Source of the DNA: Cellvibrionales bacterium
GTDB taxonomy: Bacteria; Pseudomonadota; Gammaproteobacteria; Pseudomonadales; JAHEIH01
Reading direction: 5' to 3'
Assembly (NCBI GenBank): GCA_024639455.1
Contig: JAHEIH010000027.1
Coordinates: forward strand, 76,928 to 139,376
Length of the DNA stretch: 62,449 bases
The notes under the pieces are model-generated. The model was given only the letters and a program-made list of their open reading frames with translations, did no database searches and was not told the DNA's origin. The position numbers and the translations under genes were made by a program. Positions 35,580 to 44,411 of the stretch are shown here, in pieces. Every line of letters starts with the position of its first letter. Position 1 is the stretch's first letter.

Positions 35580-37532
35580 ATGCTCGACCCGAATGTTCTG
35601 CAACAACTCGCGCAACTGAAACAAGACATTGAAGACAGCAAAGAACGCCTTACTGGCGTTGTCCGCGCCGGCAACGGCCGTTTTGGCTTCGCCGCTTGCG
35701 GCCTGCCCGATGGCACCACCAAAGACGTCTTTATCAGCCCCGAAGAAATGCAAAAAGTGCTGCCGGGCGATATCGTCAATTTGCTTGTGGTAGACGCTGA
35801 AAAAGGTAAAAAAGCGGGCCTTATCGAAGGTCTGAAGCACTCTGACTTTAGCGAGTGTTTTGGCATCTATCGCATCAAGGGCAACAACCACTTTGTGCAA
35901 GTCGATCAGGGGCGTTGGAGCCGTTGGTTATTTGTTCCCCCAGCACAACGCGCGCCCAAAGCGGATCACGGCTGTGTTGACGGCAGTTATGTTAAAGCCT
36001 TGTTGAAACGCCACCCCTACCCCGATGGCAAGGCACAAGTCGCCATCCTGTGTAATTTTGGCACCGCGGAAAGCGCCGGTGTTGAAGCGCGCTACAACGC
36101 CGCGCGCCTGGCCTTACCCCAGCAGTGGAGCGACAGCGCTATCGCTGAAGCCGACACCTACATTCGCCGCGACGACGACGGTTTGACACGCCAAGACCTG
36201 ACCGCCACACCCTTTGTCACCATCGACTCAGCCAACACACTGGACATGGATGATGCACTTTACGCCGAACGCACTGATAAGGGCTTTCGCGTCTTGGTAG
36301 CAATCGCCGATCCCGACGTCTACGTTCCCGTCGGCAGTGAACTCGACCAACAAGCCCAGCAACGCGCGTCTAGCATTTATTTGCCAGGCGGCGGCATCCC
36401 CATGCTGCCACCCGCGTTGAGTCAGCAAGCCTGCTCGCTGACTCCCGAGGCTGACCACAAAGCCTTGGTCTGCCAACTAGATATCGGTAGTGAGGGCGAG
36501 GTAAGTGCCTATCAATTCATGCTGGCAACCATCCGTTCCGCAGCCAAACTCAGCTACGATGACGTCGCCAAGGCGATCGACAGCGGCGATGCAAACTTTG
36601 GCGAGACCCTCGATAACAGCATTAAGACCCTTAACGACGCGATGAACGCTCGCATTGGCTGGCGCCGTGCGCACGCCCTGCTGGGTCAAGAACGCCCAGA
36701 CTATGCCTTGTCGCTGGACGACAACAAAAAGGTCTGCGCTATTCGCAAACTGCAACGCAACAGTGCGCAACGCTTAGTAGAAGAAGCCATGCTAACCACC
36801 AACCAATGCGCTGCCGAAACACTCGCTGCCAACGAGCGTGGTATTTTTTCGATCCACCCTGGCTTCCGCGCCGAGCAGGTGGCTGAAGTAACATCGATTT
36901 TGAACACCCACTTACCGGAATGCGCCGGATGGGATCTTTCCAGCGAAGCAAGCTACAAGAACATACTCGACTTGTTGGAGACGCGCGATGTTGCCGCGCC
37001 TATAAAAGCGCTATTGCAACGCCGCTTAATGCCCGGCAGTTTTAGCGACACCCCCAAAGCACACTTTGGTTTGGCACTGCCAAGCTACGCTACTACCACC
37101 TCGCCCATTCGCCGCTACGCCGACCTGGTTAACCTGCGCCACCTCAAAGCCAGCCTAACTGATCAGGTGGTTGACTTAGATAACGCTGCTGTCGCGGCAC
37201 ACATCAATCAGCAAACCAGCCTGATTCGCCAGGCCAGCAATAACACCGAACACTGGATGAAGGTGGACTGGCTTCGCCAACAAAACATCAGCGAAAGCGT
37301 TGAAGCGACCATTGTAAATTTCCGTCACACCGGTATTAGCGTGCGTTTGGAAGACTGGGGCATAATGGCCAACATCGATATGCGCAAAGCCAAGCGCGGC
37401 TATAATTTCGAGGGCAAAACAGGTACCGCCAACGTGGGAGACCTGAGCTTGATATTAGACAGCCGTATCCCTGTGCTTATCGAGAATATCGACCCCCACA
37501 GTCGCGAGGTTCAGGTTAAGCTGGCAATATAA
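35580..37532 (+). CDS. rnb: Exoribonuclease II
   Basis: This 650-residue RNB-family enzyme degrades single-stranded RNA 3' to 5'. The order is an N-terminal cold-shock domain (with NGRFGFAACG), a second OB domain, the RNB catalytic domain (about residues 205-530) and a C-terminal S1-like domain. The metal-binding aspartates lie in TIDSANTLDMDDALYA (about residues 214-229). SYATTTSPIRRYADLVNLR is the conserved late RNB motif. Length and the TIDSA form match RNase II rather than RNase R, which is longer and has extra terminal domains. It seems to be a single-gene unit. Confidence 0.92.
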   Translation: MLDPNVLQQLAQLKQDIEDSKERLTGVVRAGNGRFGFAACGLPDGTTKDVFISPEEMQKVLPGDIVNLLVVDAEKGKKAGLIEGLKHSDFSECFGIYRIKGNNHFVQVDQGRWSRWLFVPPAQRAPKADHGCVDGSYVKALLKRHPYPDGKAQVAILCNFGTAESAGVEARYNAARLALPQQWSDSAIAEADTYIRRDDDGLTRQDLTATPFVTIDSANTLDMDDALYAERTDKGFRVLVAIADPDVYVPVGSELDQQAQQRASSIYLPGGGIPMLPPALSQQACSLTPEADHKALVCQLDIGSEGEVSAYQFMLATIRSAAKLSYDDVAKAIDSGDANFGETLDNSIKTLNDAMNARIGWRRAHALLGQERPDYALSLDDNKKVCAIRKLQRNSAQRLVEEAMLTTNQCAAETLAANERGIFSIHPGFRAEQVAEVTSILNTHLPECAGWDLSSEASYKNILDLLETRDVAAPIKALLQRRLMPGSFSDTPKAHFGLALPSYATTTSPIRRYADLVNLRHLKASLTDQVVDLDNAAVAAHINQQTSLIRQASNNTEHWMKVDWLRQQNISESVEATIVNFRHTGISVRLEDWGIMANIDMRKAKRGYNFEGKTGTANVGDLSLILDSRIPVLIENIDPHSREVQVKLAI

Positions 37533-37594
37533 CACCCCAAGGTTGGCGCTTTTTTGAGTAAACTATTGCAAATAAAAACTTGCTGGAGTTACCT

Positions 37595-39055
37595 ATGAAC
37601 GCTGCCAACCCCAATCTCGCCACAGCAGATGAACTAGAAAACATTCGCCAACAACTGCGCGCGTGCCTAGATCTTCAGCGTTCAGCCTACCTCGAAAAAC
37701 CCATCGTTTCCTACCAACAACGCAAAGCCGATTTGCAGGCGCTCAAGCGCATGGTGGTAGACAACCAAGAGGCGATGATTGCTGCTATTTGCCAAGACTA
37801 TGGTAACCGCTCCAGCCACGAAACCATCTTTGCAGAAATTGTGACGGTGCTTCAGTCGATTAACGATGCTATCAAACACCTCAAGTCGTGGATGAAACCG
37901 CAGCGTCGCAAGATCGACATCACTCTCTACCCAGGTGCCAAAAACCGCGTTTATCCACAGCCGCTTGGTGTGGTTGGAATGATCATCCCTTGGAACTTCC
38001 CCATCAATTTGAGTATGACAGGCTTAGTCAGCGTGTTTGCCGCCGGCAACCGTGCGATGGTGAAAATGTCTGAAAACTCGCTAGCGTTAACACGACTATT
38101 GATCGAGATTACCCCCAAGTACTTTGAGCACGACAAGCTGGCCTTTTTTGAAGAGATCGGCGGTGTCGGCATCGAATTTTCGCAGTTGCCGTTTGATCAT
38201 TTGATCTTTACTGGCTCGGGACAAACCGGCCGTAAAGTCATGGCAGCGGCGGCGCAAAACCTAGTACCAGTGACATTAGAACTCGGCGGTAAATGTCCCG
38301 CCATCATTGCTCCGGATTACGATTTGAATAAAGCCGTCGAGCGCGTCATGTTTGTCAAATTGTTCAATGCTGGCCAAATTTGCACCAACGTCGACTACGT
38401 GTTTGTGCCCACAGAAAAACGCCAGCAGTTCATCGATATTTGTACTGACTATGTTGCCGCACATTGTCCCGACATCAATAGCCAGGACTTCACCTCAATT
38501 ATCGACGATACCGCGTATCGTCGCGTGCTCGATACCATCGAAGATGCCAAGGCAAAAGGCGCCACGGTGATCAATATGCAGGCTGAGCAAGTCTCCGCTG
38601 AGGGTATGCGTAAAGTTGCACCGCACTTGATCCTTGATACCACCGAAGACATGACCATTAGTCACCGTGAAACCTTCGGCCCACTGCTGATGGTGCACAC
38701 ATACGATAGCCCACAGCAAGTCATCGACCATATCAACCAACGCGACCGCCCATTGGCGATCTATCCCTTCAGCAATGACAAAGCTCTCATTCAGCGCTAC
38801 ATCGATAGCACTATGTCGGGTGGCGTATCGGTTAACGATGCACTGTTCCACGTCGCTCAACACGATTTGCCCTTCGGCGGCGTTGGCGCCAGTGGCATGG
38901 GGCACTACCACGGGCTCGACGGATTCTTAACCTTTTCAAAACTGCGGCCGGTGTTCTACCAAGCACCAGTGACAGCCATGAAAATGTTAGCGCCCCCCTA
39001 CGGTAATTTCGCCACCAAAGTGTTAAACTTTCTGATTAAATTTAATTCACGCTAG
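37595..39055 (+). CDS. Aldehyde dehydrogenase, coniferyl-aldehyde-dehydrogenase-like
   Basis: The ATG at 37595 has GGAG six bases upstream and gives 486 residues; an ATG 15 bases earlier is less likely. The catalytic Cys263 sits in FNAGQICTNVDYVFVP and the general base in LELGGKCP. GVVGMIIPWNFPINLS is the substrate/NAD region. The sequence belongs to the coniferyl aldehyde dehydrogenase (CalB)-like group, which oxidises coniferyl and other hydrophobic aldehydes to acids with NAD+. A hydrophobic C-terminal tail may bind the membrane, as in fatty aldehyde dehydrogenases. Its physiological aldehyde is uncertain. It is followed closely by an unknown gene and rluA. Confidence 0.85.
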   Translation: MNAANPNLATADELENIRQQLRACLDLQRSAYLEKPIVSYQQRKADLQALKRMVVDNQEAMIAAICQDYGNRSSHETIFAEIVTVLQSINDAIKHLKSWMKPQRRKIDITLYPGAKNRVYPQPLGVVGMIIPWNFPINLSMTGLVSVFAAGNRAMVKMSENSLALTRLLIEITPKYFEHDKLAFFEEIGGVGIEFSQLPFDHLIFTGSGQTGRKVMAAAAQNLVPVTLELGGKCPAIIAPDYDLNKAVERVMFVKLFNAGQICTNVDYVFVPTEKRQQFIDICTDYVAAHCPDINSQDFTSIIDDTAYRRVLDTIEDAKAKGATVINMQAEQVSAEGMRKVAPHLILDTTEDMTISHRETFGPLLMVHTYDSPQQVIDHINQRDRPLAIYPFSNDKALIQRYIDSTMSGGVSVNDALFHVAQHDLPFGGVGASGMGHYHGLDGFLTFSKLRPVFYQAPVTAMKMLAPPYGNFATKVLNFLIKFNSR

Positions 39056-39093
39056 CGCGTAATCACCGCGCTAGCTGCTGCGGAGAAAACGCG

Positions 39094-39483
39094 ATGTCGA
39101 CAGGTAGCTGGATACCTGAAGGTGAAAAATCCTCACTCAATCTGCCCGGTCAAGCATTACTGGCCAGCTGGGCATCCCACGATGAAGACACTATCGGGCA
39201 ACTCGATGAGGTCAGTCAACGTGCGCTAAAGTCCACTATTAACGCAGGCGTCGACAACTGGCAACCCCATCTCGAAAATTGTGACAGCGACACCCTGCTT
39301 GGGCTGTTAAGGTTTTTCACTCTGCTTGAAATGGCTCACCCCCACTTACGCGCCGACAAGCACAACCCTGCCATCGCCTGCGCCAAATTATTACGCAAAC
39401 GCGGTAATAGTCTTGATAAGGAACTCTTGCAGTGGATTCGTAGTGTCTCTGACAATCGTTTCCTGCCCTACGGGCCGCTGTAA
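39094..39483 (+). CDS. Conserved-looking hypothetical protein
   Basis: I do not recognise this 129-residue protein. It is soluble and mostly helical, with SWIPEGEKSSLNLPGQALL near the start, LLGLLRFFTLLEMAHPHLRA in the middle and a conserved-looking end, WIRSVSDNRFLPYGPL. There are no cysteines apart from Cys83 and Cys105-type singles and no catalytic pattern. It overlaps the rluA start by one base, so it is translated with it. A role linked to RNA modification is possible from position only. Confidence 0.8.
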   Translation: MSTGSWIPEGEKSSLNLPGQALLASWASHDEDTIGQLDEVSQRALKSTINAGVDNWQPHLENCDSDTLLGLLRFFTLLEMAHPHLRADKHNPAIACAKLLRKRGNSLDKELLQWIRSVSDNRFLPYGPL

Positions 39484-40169
39484 TGGAACAACCAACAGGG
39501 GCTCAACAAGCACAGCCCTATATTGTTCCACCCTGCCATCGCGAGGTGCGTATACTTTATCGCGACGAAGCTTTTTTGCTGGTCGAAAAGCCAGATCTGT
39601 TATTGTCGGTGCCCGGCCGGTTACCTCAAAACAAAGACTGCATGATTACCCGGGTGCAATGCGAATACCCCTCCGCGACAGTTGTTCATCGCTTAGACTT
39701 GGACACCTCGGGCATTATGATCGTGCCCCTGCAGCGCGAAGCACACTCGGAATTGGCGCGTCAATTTCAGCGCCGCACCATCGACAAAACTTACACCGCT
39801 GTTTTATGGGGGATATTGGAAAAGGATGAGGGGACGATTGAACTCCCGATAGCCTGCGATTGGCAAAACCGCCCACGGCAAAAGATTTGCTATGACAACG
39901 GTAAACACGCACTGACCGAATATCGTGTCATCCATCGCGATGAAGCTAACCACTGTACCCGCGTCACGCTTCACCCCGTGACAGGTCGCTCACACCAATT
40001 ACGCATTCACAGCCGAGAGCTTGGCCACCCCATTTTGGGCTGTGATATGTACGCCCACAGCGCAGCACTAAACGCAGCCCCCCGCTTGATGTTACACGCT
40101 ACTGAAATACGTTTTCGCCATCCCATTGATGGTAGAGAAGTGGTAGGCTATTCCGCGCCACCATTTTGA
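39483..40169 (+). CDS. rluA: RluA-family pseudouridine synthase
   Basis: This 228-residue enzyme isomerises uridines to pseudouridine. The catalytic Asp72 lies in HRLDLDTSG and the second conserved block is VTGRSHQLRIHSRELGHPI. It lacks an S4 domain, and the short length matches RluA (E. coli 219 residues), which modifies 23S rRNA U746 and tRNA U32. RluC and RluD are longer with an S4 domain. It converges on the GGDEF-EAL gene with a five-base gap and no terminator between. Confidence 0.88.
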   Translation: MEQPTGAQQAQPYIVPPCHREVRILYRDEAFLLVEKPDLLLSVPGRLPQNKDCMITRVQCEYPSATVVHRLDLDTSGIMIVPLQREAHSELARQFQRRTIDKTYTAVLWGILEKDEGTIELPIACDWQNRPRQKICYDNGKHALTEYRVIHRDEANHCTRVTLHPVTGRSHQLRIHSRELGHPILGCDMYAHSAALNAAPRLMLHATEIRFRHPIDGREVVGYSAPPF

Positions 40170-40174
40170 ATACG

Positions 40175-43084
40175 CTAGGATGTCGTCACATTATTGAACG
40201 ACATACGCTGCTGGCGAATGTGGCTATCAATGGCTAGCCGACCGCCCATGGCAAGAATCTCTTGTCCGCTTACCGGGGGACTAAATAGATAACCCTGGGC
40301 GTAATCGCAGCGACGGTTATAGAGCAGTTCGTATTGCTCCATGGTTTCTACACCCTCCGCCACGACTTCTAGCCCTAGGCCGTGAGCCATGGCGATGGCA
40401 GCCGATACCAACTCATAATCTCCGTGATGCTCCACAATATCGGCCACGAAAGAACGGTCGATTTTTAAGGTATCGAAGGGATAATTCCGTAAATAACTGA
40501 GTGACGAGTAGCCGGTACCAAAGTCATCCATAGAAATGGCGATACCCAAGTCGGAAAACTCTTGCAGAGCGCGTTCGACATTATCATGACCACTAATCAA
40601 GACGCCTTCAGTAATTTCAAATTCAATATTGCGAGTACTCAGTCCGCGTATGGACAACTGCTCCTCGATGCCCCCGTGCCAGTTTGGATCACGGAACTGA
40701 CGAGGTGAGGCGTTTAACGCCACGATCAAATCATTGTTGTAGCGTTGGTACCAATCGGCCGCTAAGTCAAGCGAACGCTCCAACACAAAACGTCCGATTT
40801 CCATGATGTAACCGGAGTGCTCAGCAATTGGAATAAACTCATCAGGGCTGATATTACCACCTTGTGGATGTGTCCAGCGTACAAGGGCTTCTACGGTAGC
40901 AAATTTACCCGACATCACCGATACAATGGGTTGGAAGAGAACCGAGAACTCTCCTCGTTCTATCGCCCCATTCATCCATGATTCAATCTCTAAACGGCGT
41001 GCCACATCTTTGTTCATGGCCTCGGTAAAATACGACCACGAATTGCGACCCATTTTCTTCGTGTTGTACATCGCCGAATCGGCGTGACGCAGCATTTCCG
41101 ATTCAGTTTCGCCATCAGTTGGATAAATGGAAATACCAATACTTACCCCAACGACCAATTCATACTCATCGATGAGAATTGGCTCGCGAATCGTTTCAAT
41201 AATCTTACTCGCTACTATTTCAACATCTTCTTTATATTCGGTGCCATTTAGCAAGACCAAAAATTCATCGCCCCCAAGACGACCAACGGTATCTTGGTCA
41301 CGAATGACACTTTTGAGCCGGCGTCCCACTTCGACTAAAAATTCGTCGCCAATTTCGTGCCCAAGCGAATCGTTAATTTTTTTAAAGTCATCTAGGTCCA
41401 AGAAAAGTACTGCCACCTGGTTTTGATTGCGTCGAGAGTTGCGCAGCATTTGACCCAAGCGATCAAGCAGTAGTGCCCGATTGGGCAAGCCAGTCAGAGC
41501 GTCATACTGCGCTTGGTGAATCATGTCGGCGTAGGCCAATTTCTGTTCAGTGATATCGGTATGAATCGCCACCAGGTTACGCAGCGTACCATCATCATTG
41601 ATAAACGGAACAAACGTGGTTTCCAGCCAGTAACGCTCACCACTACGCTTCAACAAGCTCAATTCACCCTGCCACACCTTACCTGAGTTCATGGTGTCAA
41701 AGATGTCCTTCAGAATACGCTCGTTCTGATAATCACCACCAAATCTCGCGAAGCTAGAGCCAATTAATTCGCTGCGCGAATATCCACTAAGATCACTAAA
41801 TTGTGTATTGGCATCAGTAAAGGTACCGTCCGCATCGGCCACCACGATGATGCAGTGCTGGTCAAAGGCAAAGCGTTGATCTTCTAGCTCTTTCATAAAA
41901 AAGCGCAACCGTTGCTTTGCCGACATCAAGACGTCATCGTCTTGGTGGATACGGGATTCCATGTGATCAATCAAATATCCAAATGCATCAATTTGACTTG
42001 ATGATTTAATCTCCACAACATCGCCGTAATGGCTTATGGAAGCTAGTCGGCCAACCAAACCATTTATCTTGGTATAGATATTTCGAGTGTAGCCCCAACC
42101 AATGATCAAAAAGATAAACAAGGTCGCTAATAGTGAAAAAAATGCCACTGTATGGAATTGACGTAAAATCGCATAAATCTTCGAAACGGGTTCATATACC
42201 AGCACGCCTATATCGAACTCAGGCACGTAACGCCAATGTCCATAGACCTCCTCTCCATTTGTATTGTCGAAAAAGGCTGTGCCGCTGCCACCATTCATGA
42301 CTCGCGACCAATGTGACCCAACAGAATTTATCGGTTCGACTAAAATACTTGGAAAACCATCCAGCGCATCGGGGTAGAGCAAACCATACATTGCATCAAC
42401 ACCACCTTCGATCAAGACAATGTGGCCTGAGCCGTCAAAACTCATGGCCCGATGCCTGAAAAAACCGGTATCGCTCGCTTGCCGCGCCATGGCTACACTA
42501 CCGATAACTTGCTCGTTCACAATCAGAGGAGCCACTACAAACGATACCCGTCTGTTGATGATATCAGGATCGATAATCCCTTCTTGATACAGCGATTCAA
42601 GCGTCGGATAAAAGGGCGACGCACTGATTTGAAAATGCTCGCTCGCCGCAACTAGCAGGGGGTTCAGATAACGAACCAAATGCTGTTTACTAAGATTTTC
42701 CGCGTGCATGATCCCAGTGGGATTAATCTTGAGCATGGCATTTTGCTGATTATCAAATACCCAAATAGTAATGAAATTACGCCGTTCAGCGAATTCTTCT
42801 AGCGTTTCTGAGAGCACAACGGCTTGTTCGCTATCACGGCTCTCCCAATATTGGGAAAATTGTGCTTCGAGACTAGGCCATTGATAAAGTGCCAACACAT
42901 CCTGGTGATTAGTCTTGTATATCTGCCCTAGCTGGTTGAACTTTACCATGCTAACGGCATTCATACGTTGTTTTGCAGACACCGTTAAATCGTTCTCTAA
43001 AGAACGCGTTAACGCGATATAGGCGAAGACTAATAACAGCAAACTAATACTGAGAAGGCCTGTGAATAAAAAGCGGTACTTCAT
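40175..43084 (-). CDS. Membrane GGDEF-EAL protein with periplasmic sensor and PAS domain
   Basis: This 969-residue protein makes and/or degrades cyclic di-GMP. A membrane helix (about 5-26), a large periplasmic sensor region (about 30-308, Cache/CHASE-like), a second helix (about 310-332), a PAS domain (about 405-515), a GGDEF domain (about 530-690) and an EAL domain (about 705-955) follow in order. The cyclase motif is intact (RLGGDEF) and carries an RDQD inhibitory site five residues earlier. The phosphodiesterase motifs are intact too (VEALVRW, EITEGVL, DDFGTGYSSL). The net activity cannot be told. It overlaps the UrtA-like lipoprotein gene by one base, suggesting that protein feeds signals to its periplasmic domain. 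Confidence 0.93.
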   Translation of the reverse strand: MKYRFLFTGLLSISLLLLVFAYIALTRSLENDLTVSAKQRMNAVSMVKFNQLGQIYKTNHQDVLALYQWPSLEAQFSQYWESRDSEQAVVLSETLEEFAERRNFITIWVFDNQQNAMLKINPTGIMHAENLSKQHLVRYLNPLLVAASEHFQISASPFYPTLESLYQEGIIDPDIINRRVSFVVAPLIVNEQVIGSVAMARQASDTGFFRHRAMSFDGSGHIVLIEGGVDAMYGLLYPDALDGFPSILVEPINSVGSHWSRVMNGGSGTAFFDNTNGEEVYGHWRYVPEFDIGVLVYEPVSKIYAILRQFHTVAFFSLLATLFIFLIIGWGYTRNIYTKINGLVGRLASISHYGDVVEIKSSSQIDAFGYLIDHMESRIHQDDDVLMSAKQRLRFFMKELEDQRFAFDQHCIIVVADADGTFTDANTQFSDLSGYSRSELIGSSFARFGGDYQNERILKDIFDTMNSGKVWQGELSLLKRSGERYWLETTFVPFINDDGTLRNLVAIHTDITEQKLAYADMIHQAQYDALTGLPNRALLLDRLGQMLRNSRRNQNQVAVLFLDLDDFKKINDSLGHEIGDEFLVEVGRRLKSVIRDQDTVGRLGGDEFLVLLNGTEYKEDVEIVASKIIETIREPILIDEYELVVGVSIGISIYPTDGETESEMLRHADSAMYNTKKMGRNSWSYFTEAMNKDVARRLEIESWMNGAIERGEFSVLFQPIVSVMSGKFATVEALVRWTHPQGGNISPDEFIPIAEHSGYIMEIGRFVLERSLDLAADWYQRYNNDLIVALNASPRQFRDPNWHGGIEEQLSIRGLSTRNIEFEITEGVLISGHDNVERALQEFSDLGIAISMDDFGTGYSSLSYLRNYPFDTLKIDRSFVADIVEHHGDYELVSAAIAMAHGLGLEVVAEGVETMEQYELLYNRRCDYAQGYLFSPPVSGQEILAMGGRLAIDSHIRQQRMSFNNVTTS

Positions 43085-44340
43085 CAGTCACCCGTTACCA
43101 ATATGGGGGCATACCATTGTTCACCCCATTGCACATACAAATCATTGAGGTAGTTTTCCCATTTGCGTCTACTGAAAAATACCGGGTAAGGAGTAGGTGG
43201 TAGGTAATCTACGGCGGTATAGATAACATTCAACGCTTGGTTGCCGTCTAGTTTGGCAAGATAAAACTTACGCCACACGTGATTACTATCTAGCGCCACT
43301 ACCAACTTATCCGCTGGCCCATTGATGGAGTGCGCGGGAAGTGTGCCAACAACATCACCAGCATGGAAGGAATGGGCTTGTTCTACTGCTTGCGCCCATA
43401 GATAAACGCCCGAATAGGCCGCTTCAACCGCCGCAGAAACTCTCTTATCTTCGCCAGCATAGGCGTGAAAACGCGCCACAAAATCGCGATTATCAACGCG
43501 AGAAAATTGTTCAAAATAACTATTTGCCACATACACAGGTAATTCGATATTGCCGACGTCTAAATCCTCTTCCGAAATACTAGTGGCGATCACGGGTGTA
43601 GGGTTTTCTTCAAGCGACATCAATTGAAAGAACTGCCGGTTACTTGAACCATTGAGGGTGCTCAAAATAAAATCCGGCTTGGCATCGTTCACGCGTTGAC
43701 GCAAATTTCGCAACACGTCGTCACCCAAAATGTAATAAAGTTCATCGACTATTTCTCCACCAAGCATACCTGCCTGGTGCTTAACAATGCTATTGGCGAC
43801 GTGAGGAAACACGTAATCAGAACCTACCAACATTACCCTTGGGCCAATATTACGTAACCCCCAAGCAAGCGCGGGCATCACTTGTTGAGAAGCAGTAGCC
43901 CCGGTATACAGAATATTGTCTGAACTTTCAACACCTTCAAATTGTACTGGGTAAACAAGCAGATTGTCTCTTTGCTCGAACAAGGGCTTTAAGGTTTTGC
44001 GGCAAGACGATGTCCAGCATCCAAACACGACATCAACGCCTTCATCAATGAGAAGTCTTTTTGCCAAACGTAAAAAATGTTCATCATTACTCTGCCCATC
44101 AAACAGCATTGGCTCAATTTGTTTGCCCAACAAACCGCCGCTAGCATTGATCTCTTCGATGGCCATCATTGTTGCCATCGCCACAGGTTGCTCGGAAGGC
44201 GCCATAGTGCCACTCAATGAGTGCAACACACCGACTTTGATGGTCTCATCAGAGGTATTACAAGCAAACAGCATTAACAGCACAGACGCAAAAAACAAAC
44301 GTCGTACGAACGGCCTGTGCTTAAAAGAAAAACCCCCCAA
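43084..44340 (-). CDS. UrtA/AmiC-like periplasmic binding lipoprotein
   Basis: This 418-residue protein has a signal peptide ending in the lipobox LFAC, so it should be a lipoprotein. The rest is a type I periplasmic binding fold closest to urea/short-amide binding proteins (UrtA, FmdD, AmiC): VGVLHSLSGTMAPSE, EEINASGGLLGKQIEP, VVFGCWTSSCRKTLKPLFE, LVYPVQFEGVE, GSDYVFPHVAN and TLNGSSNRQFF. There are no urtBCDE permease or ATPase genes here. Instead it is coupled by a one-base overlap to the GGDEF-EAL gene, so it likely serves as a ligand sensor for cyclic di-GMP signalling. The ligand is inferred to be an amide or urea-like compound. Confidence 0.88.
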   Translation of the reverse strand: MGGFSFKHRPFVRRLFFASVLLMLFACNTSDETIKVGVLHSLSGTMAPSEQPVAMATMMAIEEINASGGLLGKQIEPMLFDGQSNDEHFLRLAKRLLIDEGVDVVFGCWTSSCRKTLKPLFEQRDNLLVYPVQFEGVESSDNILYTGATASQQVMPALAWGLRNIGPRVMLVGSDYVFPHVANSIVKHQAGMLGGEIVDELYYILGDDVLRNLRQRVNDAKPDFILSTLNGSSNRQFFQLMSLEENPTPVIATSISEEDLDVGNIELPVYVANSYFEQFSRVDNRDFVARFHAYAGEDKRVSAAVEAAYSGVYLWAQAVEQAHSFHAGDVVGTLPAHSINGPADKLVVALDSNHVWRKFYLAKLDGNQALNVIYTAVDYLPPTPYPVFFSRRKWENYLNDLYVQWGEQWYAPILVTGD

Positions 44341-44411
44341 CGTAAATACTCCTGTCCACTATCGAAAGAATTATAGTTAAGATATGCATTAACAACAGGC
44401 GATAAGTCAAT

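Noticed and set aside
35580-37532. RNase R
   Set aside because: At 650 residues with the TIDSA-type motif it matches RNase II; RNase R is about 800 residues with extra terminal domains.
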